DNA of 8,379 nucleotides from Acidimicrobiaceae bacterium (GCA_027306715.1 DAHUZG010000306.1:1-8379); one strand, 5' to 3'. Shown: positions 1 through 8,379, numbered from the stretch's first letter. Program-made: numbers and translations. Notes: generated from the letters alone by a model not told the origin.

Positions 1-1
1 G

Positions 2-577
2 GCGCGCGCCGACGCCCGCATCGTCGCAGCTGGCTTCGGCCGGTTGAACCTGCGAGCGACGCGGGTACGAGAGGCCGAGCACCGGCGCGAGATCGTCGCC
101 CGGCGCTGGTCCGAACCGTGGCCACCGGGCGCAGCCTTGAGGGACGAAGCGGTGCGTGACGCCGCAAAGCGGGCGGCCGATCGGATCGTCGCCCCGGAGC
201 TGAAGATGCACCGCGACGAGGCGGCGGCCCTCGAGCAACAGGCGCAGCGTCTCGAGACTTGGGTCGCCAAGTGCGACCGAGACCAGGCTCTGTGGATCGA
301 GACCACGGCGCGCCGGGCCGAGAAGCGAGACGCGCTCGTTGCCGACGCAAAAGAGGAGCGGGCCGACATCGAGTGCGCGCGGCTGCAGCGAGCAGAGCTG
401 ACGTCGGACATGGACCCCGACGAGGTTGCCGCTCTGGACGAAGCCCGCGACCAGGTGCGTGCCGAGCAGGCCAGCGAGCGTCGACGTGCCAGGGAGCGAG
501 AGTGGTGGCACCGGGAGCCGGCGCCGTACGCGGCGGCCCCGTCGGTCGACCGTGGCGGACCGGTGATCGAGCGCTGA
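2..577 (+). CDS. C-terminal part of an unrecognised charged, helical (coiled-coil-like) protein; 5' end outside the window
   Basis: The frame is open from the first bases of the window, so the TTG at 44 need not be the start and the gene is probably truncated by the window edge; 191 residues are visible. The product is very rich in Arg, Glu, Ala and Asp, with long stretches free of Pro and Gly. The heptad-like segment around EAAALEQQAQRLETWVAKCD and a second helix rich in Glu/Arg near residues 145-165 suggest coiled coil. No signal peptide, membrane segment or catalytic motif is visible. The family is not recognised. In integrated actinobacterial elements, tails like this can occur at the C-terminus of relaxases or other transfer and DNA-processing proteins, but that is speculation. 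It ends 79 bases before a small ORF in the same frame. Confidence 0.6.
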   Translation, partial: ARADARIVAAGFGRLNLRATRVREAEHRREIVARRWSEPWPPGAALRDEAVRDAAKRAADRIVAPELKMHRDEAAALEQQAQRLETWVAKCDRDQALWIETTARRAEKRDALVADAKEERADIECARLQRAELTSDMDPDEVAALDEARDQVRAEQASERRRAREREWWHREPAPYAAAPSVDRGGPVIER

Positions 578-655
578 GAGCGTGAGAGTCGCGAGCACGC
601 GAGCCGGCCGAGTCACAACCAGACCTGCTGTCGCGGCCCTAGCAATAAGGGGCAT

Positions 656-883
656 GTGGCGATTACGGGAGCAGCCGCCACCGGCGAACTGGCTGCCGCT
701 GTGGCTCGCGCACGGGAGCGAGCGGCAACCTCCGGTGAGCTGGCACCCGTTCGCCGAGCACCCGATGAGGCGGAGCCACCAACCGAGGTCGGCGCGTTCG
801 TCCGACGCGTCCTGACCGATGGCACCTACGCTCGGGCTGTCGAGCGCATCGGGGCCGACGATCCCGATCTCGCCACGATCTGA
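656..883 (+). CDS. Small hypothetical protein, 75 aa
   Basis: The proposed start is the GTG at 656, with a purine run AAGGGG at 647-652 only 3 bases before it, so the ribosome binding site is imperfect. The product is hydrophilic and mostly helical in character (an Ala/Arg-rich first half, then a Pro/Glu-rich linker and the segment EVGAFVRRVLTDGTYARAVE), with no membrane segment or Cys/His cluster. No family is recognised. It is in the same frame as the upstream gene, separated by the TGA at 575-577 and a stretch that does not look coding, so it is treated as a separate gene. It ends 19 bases before the convergent integrase gene. It could be a small accessory protein of the element or a chance ORF. 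A competing ORF in another frame (582-815) looks less protein-like. Confidence 0.4.
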   Translation: MAITGAAATGELAAAVARARERAATSGELAPVRRAPDEAEPPTEVGAFVRRVLTDGTYARAVERIGADDPDLATI

Positions 884-902
884 AGCTGCCGAGTAGAGCG
901 CG

Positions 903-2132
903 TCAGTCCCGTTGCGGGCGCTTGGCGTCGAGCACGACCACGTCTCCCCCACTCGAAGCCGCCAGCGTGGTCCGGCGCAGCGTGTCGAGCCGCTCCGTCA
1001 GCTCCTCCTGTGCCCCGGTGAAGAGGTGGCCGTACACCCGGAGCGTCACGGCGGGATCGGAGTGCCCCATCCGCTGTGCCACGGCGAGGACGTTGGCGCC
1101 CTGGTCGATCAGCAGGCTGGCGTGGCTGTGTCGGAGGTCGTAGGTGCGGATCCGCTCTGGCAACCCTGCGGCGACGAGCGCCGGGCGGATCACGTCCTGG
1201 CGGAACTTGTCGCGGTTGAGCGGAAGCCCGCTCGGGCGGAGGAACAGGTACCCGTCGAGCGAGGTCGGCGCCTGCCGGCTCGCCGCGCGCTCGGCCAGCA
1301 TCGCGGCGATGGCGTCGCACAGCCATTCGGGGATCGGGATGTCCCGGTCCCCGGCCTCGGTCTTCGGCGGCCCGCTGACGAGGGAGTAGGCGCACTCCTC
1401 GAAGCGGTTCACCGGCATCAGCGTCTCCGAGACCCGCACCAGACGACGGACGAAGTCGATGCTCCGTACCCGCAGCCCGCACAGCTCCGAGGGACGGAGA
1501 CCGGTGTAGGCCATGAGCCACACGGCCGGCTTGTACGGGTCGCGCACCGCAGCGACAAGGCGCTGTAGCTCGGCCATGTCGGGCACGTCGCCGGCGCGGA
1601 CCTTACGCCGCCGCACCTTGATCTCGTGGCCGGCGGCGGGGTTGTCGTTGCGAGCCTTGGCCCGGACCGCGCACTTCATCACGAGCGAGACGACCGAGAC
1701 TGCGTCACGCACCTTCTTCGGGGACAGGCCCTGGCGCAGCTTCTTGGCGATGAACTGCTCGACCTCGAGATAGTCGATGAGGCCCATCCGCTGGTGCCCG
1801 AAGTGGGGAAGGACGTGGCCCTCCAGCAGCTGCCAGTAGCCACGCCGGGTCGAGGGGCGCAGCTTGACGGTCGTGTCCCACCAGATCGTCGCCCAGTGCG
1901 AGAAGGTCCGACGTCGCTCGACCGGGTCGATGTAGTCGCCGCGCTGCATCTCGACGCCGACCCGCTGGAGGAACTGCTGAGCCTCGAGCTTGGTCGGCAG
2001 CGTGCGCGACCGGGCCCGGCCGAGCTGGTCCCGGTAGCGGGCGCGCCACGCCGTCGAGCGTGCCGGGCGCTTCCGTCGACGGCCGTCCGCCTCGGTAACC
2101 CAGGTGAAACTCGCCGGCTCGACGAAGCCCAC
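903..2132 (-). CDS. Tyrosine recombinase / phage-type integrase
   Basis: This is a site-specific recombinase that would integrate and excise the surrounding element. From the chosen start it has 409 residues, the usual size for integrases with three domains: an N-terminal arm-binding region (about 10-60), a core-binding helical domain (about 75-160, including the segment VKLRPSTRRGYWQLLEGHVL) and a C-terminal catalytic domain (about 185-395). Visible catalytic residues are Arg213 (in TGLRPSEL), Lys257 (PPKTEAGDRDIPI), Arg334 (YDLRHSHAS), His357 (MGHSD) and the nucleophile Tyr367 (RVYGHL). The position normally held by the first catalytic His is Tyr331. The start was set at the GTG at 2132 because GGAGGGG lies just before it. 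The in-frame GTG at 2156 (417 aa) is possible but lacks such a site. The gene reads away from the tRNA 3' fragment at 2349-2376, which is its likely attachment site. Confidence 0.95.
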   Translation of the reverse strand: MGFVEPASFTWVTEADGRRRKRPARSTAWRARYRDQLGRARSRTLPTKLEAQQFLQRVGVEMQRGDYIDPVERRRTFSHWATIWWDTTVKLRPSTRRGYWQLLEGHVLPHFGHQRMGLIDYLEVEQFIAKKLRQGLSPKKVRDAVSVVSLVMKCAVRAKARNDNPAAGHEIKVRRRKVRAGDVPDMAELQRLVAAVRDPYKPAVWLMAYTGLRPSELCGLRVRSIDFVRRLVRVSETLMPVNRFEECAYSLVSGPPKTEAGDRDIPIPEWLCDAIAAMLAERAASRQAPTSLDGYLFLRPSGLPLNRDKFRQDVIRPALVAAGLPERIRTYDLRHSHASLLIDQGANVLAVAQRMGHSDPAVTLRVYGHLFTGAQEELTERLDTLRRTTLAASSGGDVVVLDAKRPQRD

Positions 2133-2136
2133 GGCC

Positions 2137-2141
2137 CCTCC
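2137..2141 (-). promoter_or_regulatory. Ribosome binding site deciding the integrase start
   Basis: On the minus strand GGAGG (within GGAGGGG) stands 4 bases before the GTG at 2132-2130. The alternative GTG at 2156 is preceded by a C/G-rich sequence without a comparable Shine-Dalgarno match. This favours the shorter integrase of 409 residues. The spacing is slightly short, so the call is moderate. Confidence 0.5.
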
Positions 2142-2203
2142 GTCCGGGGACGGCACCGCGCCGGCCCAGGGACCCCAATCTACTCGCGGCGTGAGGGTAG
2201 TTC

Positions 2204-2251
2204 GTGACGCGAGCGTGACGCGGTGACGCGGAAATAGCGCGGAATGACGCG
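2204..2251 (+). repeat. Four direct copies of the octamer (G/A)TGACGCG between integrase and attachment site
   Basis: Exact GTGACGCG occurs at 2204-2211, 2215-2222 and 2223-2230, and a one-mismatch copy ATGACGCG at 2244-2251. All are in the same orientation, with start-to-start distances of 11, 8 and 21 bases. They lie upstream of the integrase gene and left of the tRNA-like core. By analogy with lambda-type recombination systems, direct repeats here could be arm-type sites bound by the integrase N-terminal domain. They could instead be operators for an excisionase or integrase regulator. The repeats themselves are seen directly; their function is inferred. Confidence 0.6.
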
Positions 2252-2348
2252 CTCTGGCGGTACACAGCGGTCACTCCTGGACACGTCATGTTCCCAGCTC
2301 AGATGCTATTTCTGGGGTCTGACCAGCCTGTGGATAACCTTGGCGACG

Positions 2349-2376
2349 GCGGGTTCGATTCCCGCCACCTCCACCA
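2349..2376 (+). other. 3' end fragment of a tRNA or tmRNA gene; probable attachment site (attR-like)
   Basis: The fragment has a perfect T-arm (stem GCGGG 2349-2353, loop TTCGATT 2354-2360, stem CCCGC 2361-2365), a seven-base acceptor 3' strand CACCTCC (2366-2372), discriminator A and an encoded CCA (2374-2376). A complete gene would need a 5' strand such as GGAGGTG or GGGGGTG. Neither occurs at the expected distance, and no anticodon arm precedes the T-arm. A GGGGGTG partner would create the G3-U70 pair of tRNA-Ala and tmRNA, and tmRNA genes are frequent integration targets, so ssrA is a reasonable candidate. The exact RNA and the length of the att core cannot be determined without the other end of the element. 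Confidence 0.8.
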
Positions 2377-2393
2377 TTTGCCATGAAAAGCCA

Positions 2394-2424
2394 ACCGGTG
2401 CCCCTCGTACGGGAGGGCACCGGT
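2394..2424 (+). terminator. Strong hairpin after the tRNA/tmRNA 3' end, probable terminator
   Basis: The arms ACCGGTGCCC (2394-2403) and GGGCACCGGT (2415-2424) are perfectly complementary over 10 bases, with an 11-base loop. The hairpin begins 17 bases after the encoded CCA. No T-run follows, which is common for GC-rich actinobacterial terminators. Its place just downstream of the RNA gene's 3' end suggests that it served the RNA gene disrupted or displaced by the integration. Because it is close to a perfect inverted repeat, it could alternatively be a protein binding site. Confidence 0.6.
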
Positions 2425-2677
2425 GGCGCGTCCGGGGCCCGTTCATCCGTCGAGGCGGAGGCGGTTGTCCGCCACGTCCGCGACGGCCGCGGTGTTCCGC
2501 GACCACATCCGACTGCCGGAATCGCCGGCGGAGGTACAGGACTTCCTCGACGAGGCCTACGACCGGGGCACGTGGGCGATGGCCCCGCCGCCGGCTACCC
2601 CTGACGGTCGTCACCTGCCCGTGACGACATCCCCGATCGGCATGGTCGCTGCGCCGCCGGCGAAGGTGGGCACGTGA
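2423..2677 (+). CDS. Doubtful small ORF in the 2377-2791 gap
   Basis: This is the only mildly protein-like reading in the gap between the attachment site and the Lsr2-like gene. The GTG at 2423 (84 aa) overlaps the hairpin, and a GTG at 2492 in the same frame is an alternative start. The stretch beginning VFRDHIRLPESPAEVQDFLD has GC-rich third positions and reads like a helix, whereas the rest is Pro/Ala-rich. There is no good ribosome binding site and no recognised family. It may be a decayed gene remnant at the integration locus or a chance ORF. Apart from this and the hairpin, nothing else is supported in the gap. Confidence 0.2.
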   Translation: MARPGPVHPSRRRRLSATSATAAVFRDHIRLPESPAEVQDFLDEAYDRGTWAMAPPPATPDGRHLPVTTSPIGMVAAPPAKVGT

Positions 2678-2791
2678 GCATCGGCTGCGTCGCGGGCCAG
2701 GAGCGGGCACGACAAACCCTCGCGCCCTCCTGCTACAGCGGAGCCACGGGCGGGTTAGGCTGCTCGGCCGCTTGTCACGACGGAGGTCCGG

Positions 2792-3202
2792 ATGCCCACA
2801 CGCACGCTTATCCAGGAGCTTTGCGACGTCTGCTATGCCGACGACCACGGGAGCGAGACCGCAGCGAGCGACCGCCTCCGCTTCTCCTGGCAGGGCCAGG
2901 ACTACGTGCTGCTCGCCTGCGAGGCGCACATCGGATCCGTGCGCGACGAGCTGCAGCACCTGAGTGAGATCGCTACGCCCGCCGGCGGCCGGCGCCGCAG
3001 CGTCGTTCCCTCCCTGCCGCGGTCAGGCCGCCAAGCAGCGGAGCGGCGCGAGCGCGGGGGCACGCCACGCACGGAGAGGACCCTTTTCTCGCAGCTGAGC
3101 GACGAGGAGAAGGAGCGCTTCCGGAAGTGGGCGAAGATGCCGAACGCGCGCCGCATCGTCGACAGCAGGGTCGAGGAGTGGGCCGCCGCCGGGCGGCCGT
3201 GA
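2792..3202 (+). CDS. Lsr2-like nucleoid-associated DNA-binding protein with a CxxC...CxxH pattern
   Basis: The 136-residue product resembles Lsr2, the actinobacterial H-NS-like protein that bridges DNA and silences AT-rich and foreign genes. Residues 17-69 follow the Lsr2 dimerisation domain in outline: an acidic start (DDHGSETA), a hydrophobic strand pair (LRFSWQGQDYVLL), a helix (IGSVRDELQHL) and then a GGRRR linker. After a basic flexible linker, the C-terminal part (about 100-134: LSDEEKERFRKWAKMP...VEEWAAAG) matches the Lsr2 DNA-binding helix pair, but the usual RGR hook is replaced by a diverged sequence with Arg120-Arg121 and Arg126. Unlike classical Lsr2 it carries Cys11, Cys14, Cys43 and His46, an arrangement that could bind zinc. 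The start is fixed by GGAGG (2782-2786) 5 bases before the ATG. The S9 peptidase gene follows after 20 bases, so the two may be cotranscribed. Confidence 0.75.
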   Translation: MPTRTLIQELCDVCYADDHGSETAASDRLRFSWQGQDYVLLACEAHIGSVRDELQHLSEIATPAGGRRRSVVPSLPRSGRQAAERRERGGTPRTERTLFSQLSDEEKERFRKWAKMPNARRIVDSRVEEWAAAGRP

Positions 3203-3222
3203 TCTGCGGGGGGTGCTGAATA

Positions 3223-5262
3223 GTGGCCGACATCCTGCCGTTCGGCTCCTGGACGTCGCCGGTCACCTCAGAGCTGCTCGTCGAGCAGGTCGTCAACCTC
3301 TCGGACCCCCTCGCTGACGGGAGCGAGCTGTACTGGCTCGAGCGGCGTCCGACCGAGGGCGGCCGGCAGGTGATCGTCCGGTGCTCCGCCGACGGCGAGC
3401 TGACCGACCTGCTGGCGCCGCCGTGGTCGGCCCGTACCCGGGTCCACGAGTACGGGGGTCTCCCCTACGCCGTGCGCGACGGCACGGTGTGGTTCGCCGC
3501 AGTCGCCGATCAGCGCCTCTACCGCCTCGACCGGAGATCGGGCGACCCTCGCCCGATCACCGCCGAGCCTCCCGCCCCCGCCGCCTGGCGCTACGCCGCC
3601 CCGACGCCGACACCGGACGGCCGCTTCCTCGTCTGCGTGCGGGAGCGGCACGGCGACTCCGGCGTCGTGAACGACCTCGTCGCTGTCTCCGCCGACGGCT
3701 CCGGCCCCGGAATCGTCGTGCTCGCCTCAGGGCGCGACTTCTACGGCACACCGGCGGTCTCGCCCGTCGGCCGGCGCGTCGCCTTCTGCTGCTGGGACCA
3801 CCCGCGCATGCCCTGGGACGGGTGCGAGCTGTGGGAGATCGACCTGCCTGCTGCCGTCCTCCCGGTTGGCGCAGCGCCTCTGACGAGCTCCGGCGACTCT
3901 CTCGCGTCCCCCGCCGGGCGCCGTCTCGCCGGCGGTGCTGACGGTGAGGGCGGCAAGGGCGAAGAGGCGATCACCCAGCCGCGCTACGGACCGGGTGGCG
4001 AGCTCTACTACGTCTCGGACCGCACCGGCTGGTGGAACCTCTACCGTGCCGATGCCGGCGCCGGCGGTCGCGCCGGTGCGGGCGACTCCACCGCCCTTGC
4101 GCCTCTCGAGGCCGAGTTCGCCTCGCCGGACTGGGTGTTCGGCCTCTCGAACTACGCCGTTCTCGGCGACGGCACAGTCGTCGCCTGCTGCTTTTCCGGG
4201 GGAGTCAGCCAACTCGGCGTGCTCCGGGACGGATCGCTCGAGCCGATCCCGAGCGACTACCTCGCCTTTGCCTGCGTGCGCCCCTACGGCACCGGGGTCG
4301 TCACCCTCGCCGCCTCACCGACTCTGGCGCCCGCGTTGGTCACGGTCGACGTTGCCACCGGCGAGCACCACGTCCTGCGCCGGAGCCGCGAGACGAACCT
4401 CGACGAGGGTTACCTCTCGCGGCCGCGCCCGCTCGAGCTGTCCGGCCCCGACGGATCGCCGGTTCACGTGCTTCTCTACCCGCCGACCAACCGCGACCAC
4501 GAAGCACCGCCGGGCGAGCGCCCGCCGCTCGTGGTCTCTGTGCACGGGGGCCCGACCTCTGTTTCCAGCCCGACCCTCGACTACGGGGTGCAGTACCTCA
4601 CGAGCCGCGGCTTCGCCGTCGCCGCCGTCAACTACAGCGGCAGCTCCGGCTACGGACGTCACTACCGGCGGCGGCTCGAGGGCCAGTGGGGGGTCCTCGA
4701 TGTCGCCGACTGCGAGCACGCTGCGCTGGCACTGGCAGCCGCGGGCGAGGCTGACCGGGACCGGCTGTGCATCCACGGCGGCAGCGCCGGCGGCTACACC
4801 GTGCTCTGCGCCGCCACCTTCGGCACGGTCTTTGCCGCCGGCGCCAGCTACTACGGCGTGGCGGACCCGGCGGTGCTGGCGCGCGACACCCACAAGTTCG
4901 AGTCCCGCTACCTCGACGGGCTGATCGGCCCGTGGCCCGAGGCCAGCCGGCGTTACGAGGAGCGTTCGCCGCTCGCCCACGCCGGCGAGATCGCCATGCC
5001 GCTCATCGTGTTCCAGGGGCTCGAGGACCGCGTCGTTCCGCCGAACCAGGCCGAGCTCATCGTCGAGGCGCTGCGTGCCAACGGGCGCCCCGTCGCCTAT
5101 CTCGCCTACGAAGGCGAGGACCACGGCTTCCGCCGTGCCGAGAACATCGTCCGCACCGCCGAGGCGGAGCTCTACTTCTACGGCAAGGTGCTCGGGTTCG
5201 AACCGGCGGATCACATCGAGCCGGTCGTCATCGACAACCTCGAGGCGCTCCGGCCCCGCTGA
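3223..5262 (+). CDS. S9 family serine peptidase (prolyl oligopeptidase / dipeptidyl aminopeptidase-like)
   Basis: The product has 679 residues, the usual length for this group. The N-terminal part (about 1-400) reads as a beta-propeller with repeated blade-like segments (HEYGG near residue 75, ADQRLYRLD, SDRTGWWNLYR). The C-terminal part (about 420-665) is an alpha/beta hydrolase with the HGG oxyanion segment at 441-443, the nucleophile Ser521 in GGSAGG, Asp602 in EDRVVPP and His634 in EDHGF. This order and spacing fit family S9. It should cleave short peptides from the N-terminus; the substrate cannot be read from the sequence. No signal peptide is seen, so it is probably cytoplasmic. A Gly/Ser/Ala-rich stretch around residues 220-247 looks like an insertion between propeller blades. 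The GTG start follows a run of G (3207-3213) and may be translated together with the Lsr2-like gene 20 bases upstream. Confidence 0.93.
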   Translation: MADILPFGSWTSPVTSELLVEQVVNLSDPLADGSELYWLERRPTEGGRQVIVRCSADGELTDLLAPPWSARTRVHEYGGLPYAVRDGTVWFAAVADQRLYRLDRRSGDPRPITAEPPAPAAWRYAAPTPTPDGRFLVCVRERHGDSGVVNDLVAVSADGSGPGIVVLASGRDFYGTPAVSPVGRRVAFCCWDHPRMPWDGCELWEIDLPAAVLPVGAAPLTSSGDSLASPAGRRLAGGADGEGGKGEEAITQPRYGPGGELYYVSDRTGWWNLYRADAGAGGRAGAGDSTALAPLEAEFASPDWVFGLSNYAVLGDGTVVACCFSGGVSQLGVLRDGSLEPIPSDYLAFACVRPYGTGVVTLAASPTLAPALVTVDVATGEHHVLRRSRETNLDEGYLSRPRPLELSGPDGSPVHVLLYPPTNRDHEAPPGERPPLVVSVHGGPTSVSSPTLDYGVQYLTSRGFAVAAVNYSGSSGYGRHYRRRLEGQWGVLDVADCEHAALALAAAGEADRDRLCIHGGSAGGYTVLCAATFGTVFAAGASYYGVADPAVLARDTHKFESRYLDGLIGPWPEASRRYEERSPLAHAGEIAMPLIVFQGLEDRVVPPNQAELIVEALRANGRPVAYLAYEGEDHGFRRAENIVRTAEAELYFYGKVLGFEPADHIEPVVIDNLEALRPR

Positions 5263-5295
5263 GCGAAGCGCCACCAGCCGGGGCGGGGACGCCGC

Positions 5296-5301
5296 TACTA
5301 T
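5296..5301 (+). promoter_or_regulatory. Putative -10 element of a leaderless promoter for the membrane protein gene
   Basis: TACTAT fits the actinobacterial -10 pattern TANNNT and stands out in a very GC-rich stretch. Seven bases separate it from the GTG at 5309, so transcription would begin at or next to the start codon. No Shine-Dalgarno sequence lies before that GTG, as expected for a leaderless message. A convincing -35 hexamer is not visible. Confidence 0.45.
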
Positions 5302-5308
5302 CGCCGCC

Positions 5309-7764
<2,456 letters not shown>

Positions 7765-7768
<4 letters not shown>

Positions 7769-8379
7769 GCGACGCCCCCGCGATCAACGCCCCCGCGATC
7801 TCGGTCGTCCTGCCGGCGCACAACGAGGTCTCGCTGCTCGGCTCGACGGTGACGAACATCGCCACCGCCCTCGACGAACGAGGCCTCGAGTATGAGATCC
7901 TCGTCGTCGAGAACGGCTCTCGTGACGGGACGCTGCGCCTCGCCCGCCTACTCGCCGCCCAGCTCGAGCGGATCCGGGTGCTGACGTTGCCAATCGGCGA
8001 CTACGGCGCCGCCCTCGAGGCCGGCTTCCGCGCCGCACGAGGATCGGTCGTCGTCGACTTCGACGTCGACTACTACGACTTGACCTTTCTCGACCAGGCT
8101 CTCGGGCGCCTCGCGAGCGGCGGGTGCGACGTCGTCGTCGCCTCCAAGCGCGCACCCGGCGCCCGCGACAGCCGACCGCTCTACCGCCGCTTCGTCACTC
8201 TCGTGTTCACCTCGCTCTTGACCCGCCTGTTCGAGATGCCGGTGAGCGACGCCCACGGAATGAAGGCGATGCGGCGCCAGCCCCTCGTCGAGACGGTGGA
8301 GCGCTGCCGGATGACACGCAGCCTGTTCGACGTCGAGCTCGTGCTGCGCGCCGATCGCGCCGGGATCGCGGTGACCGAG
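7765..8379 (+). CDS. Family 2 glycosyltransferase (dolichol/polyprenyl-phosphate sugar synthase-like), 3' end outside the window
   Basis: The GTG at 7765 overlaps the TGA of the membrane protein gene (GTGA), indicating translational coupling. The frame stays open to the window edge, giving 205 residues. GT-A fold motifs appear in order: VVLPAHNE (14-21), VVENGSRDGT (47-56, where family members often have DDGS), GDYGAALEAGFRAARG (78-93), an Asp cluster Asp98-x-Asp100-x-Asp102 at the metal/nucleotide-sugar site, DAHGMKAMRR and finally FDVELVLRA. This order is typical of enzymes that transfer a sugar from a nucleotide donor to a polyprenyl phosphate on the cytoplasmic side of the membrane. The visible part has no strong membrane segment; some relatives carry these after the catalytic domain, which would be beyond the window. 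The sugar cannot be predicted. Confidence 0.9.
7772..7800 (+). repeat. Short direct repeat in the GT2 N-terminus
   Basis: ACGCCCCCGCGATC occurs at 7772-7785 and again at 7787-7800, a 15-base period. It duplicates the peptide APAI before the first GT2 strand. It looks like a small in-frame duplication in the non-conserved leader of the protein and has no evident function. Confidence 0.7.

Larger units (their letters stand above)
1..2376. mobile_element. End of an integrated element (integrase plus tRNA/tmRNA 3' attachment site); left end outside the window
   Basis: Three things are seen. A tyrosine recombinase gene (903-2132) is transcribed away from a boundary at about 2376. At that boundary sits the 3' end of a tRNA-like gene without its 5' half. 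Small genes of no recognisable housekeeping role lie on the other side of the integrase. Tyrosine integrases commonly insert into the 3' ends of tRNA and tmRNA genes and regenerate the gene at one end, leaving a 3' copy at the other. Because the fragment's CCA end points right, the element should lie to the left and the intact RNA gene should be beyond the left window edge. The element's class (prophage, ICE, mobilisable island) cannot be decided, since no structural, replication or conjugation gene is recognised. Confidence 0.65.

Noticed and set aside
582..815. A 77-codon plus-strand ORF overlapping the 656-883 gene
   Set aside because: Its translation is rich in Arg, Pro and Trp without structure, and the competing frame reads more like a soluble protein. 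Neither is certain.
578..883. Stop-codon readthrough or a frameshifted single gene joining the first two ORFs
   Set aside because: The in-frame stretch 578-655 does not look coding (Cys-Cys, scattered His/Asn), so two separate genes is the simpler reading.
2300..2376. A complete tRNA gene ending at 2376
   Set aside because: No GGAGGTG or GGGGGTG 5' acceptor strand, D-arm or anticodon arm can be found at the right distance, so only the 3' end is present.
2306..2959. A minus-strand ORF whose C-terminal part reads VEVAGIEPA
   Set aside because: That peptide is the known false translation of a reverse-complemented tRNA T-arm and acceptor end. The ORF also overlaps the Lsr2-like gene start.
5075..5308. 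An N-terminal extension of the membrane protein back to 5075
   Set aside because: This part lies inside the peptidase gene and reads as a Ser/Thr/Arg-rich shadow. The GTG at 5309 directly precedes the expected first membrane helix.

Overview
The window is GC-rich throughout, uses many GTG starts, and encodes an Lsr2-like DNA-binding protein. This points to an actinobacterium. The class cannot be fixed from the sequence alone; an Acidimicrobiia-like lineage is only a guess.

The left part (1 to about 2376) looks like the end of an integrated genetic element. It holds the C-terminal part of an unrecognised charged, helical protein (2-577), a small orphan ORF (656-883) and a minus-strand tyrosine recombinase (903-2132). 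The roughly 215 bases upstream of the integrase carry four direct copies of an octamer (G/A)TGACGCG. Just beyond them is the bare 3' end of a tRNA or tmRNA (T-arm, acceptor strand, CCA; 2349-2376) with no 5' half. An integrase facing a tRNA 3' fragment is the usual signature of an attachment site, so 2376 is proposed as the element/chromosome junction, with the element to the left. A strong hairpin (2394-2424) follows and is probably the old terminator of the RNA gene that lies (or lay) at the integration locus.

The right part (2377-8379) reads as ordinary chromosome. After a stretch of about 400 bases with at most one doubtful small ORF, there is a well-supported Lsr2-like protein carrying a CxxC...CxxH pattern (2792-3202). 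Twenty bases downstream is a full-length S9-family serine peptidase (3223-5262) with its Ser-Asp-His triad visible. A second co-directional pair follows: a large polytopic membrane protein of the PTPS-related, GT-C-like type (5309-7768) and a family 2 glycosyltransferase (7765 to the window edge), overlapping by GTGA. The membrane protein seems to have a leaderless promoter and ends in a repetitive Gly/Asp/Arg tail encoded by a 24-base tandem repeat plus a hexamer run. The pair probably acts on a lipid-linked sugar at the cell membrane: the GT2 enzyme would make the lipid-phosphate sugar inside and the membrane protein would use or move it outside.

No CRISPR array, complete RNA gene, IS element or clear defence system was found. 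The most unusual points are the attachment site with its octamer array, the zinc-ribbon-like Lsr2 variant, and the in-frame expandable repeat at the end of the membrane protein.
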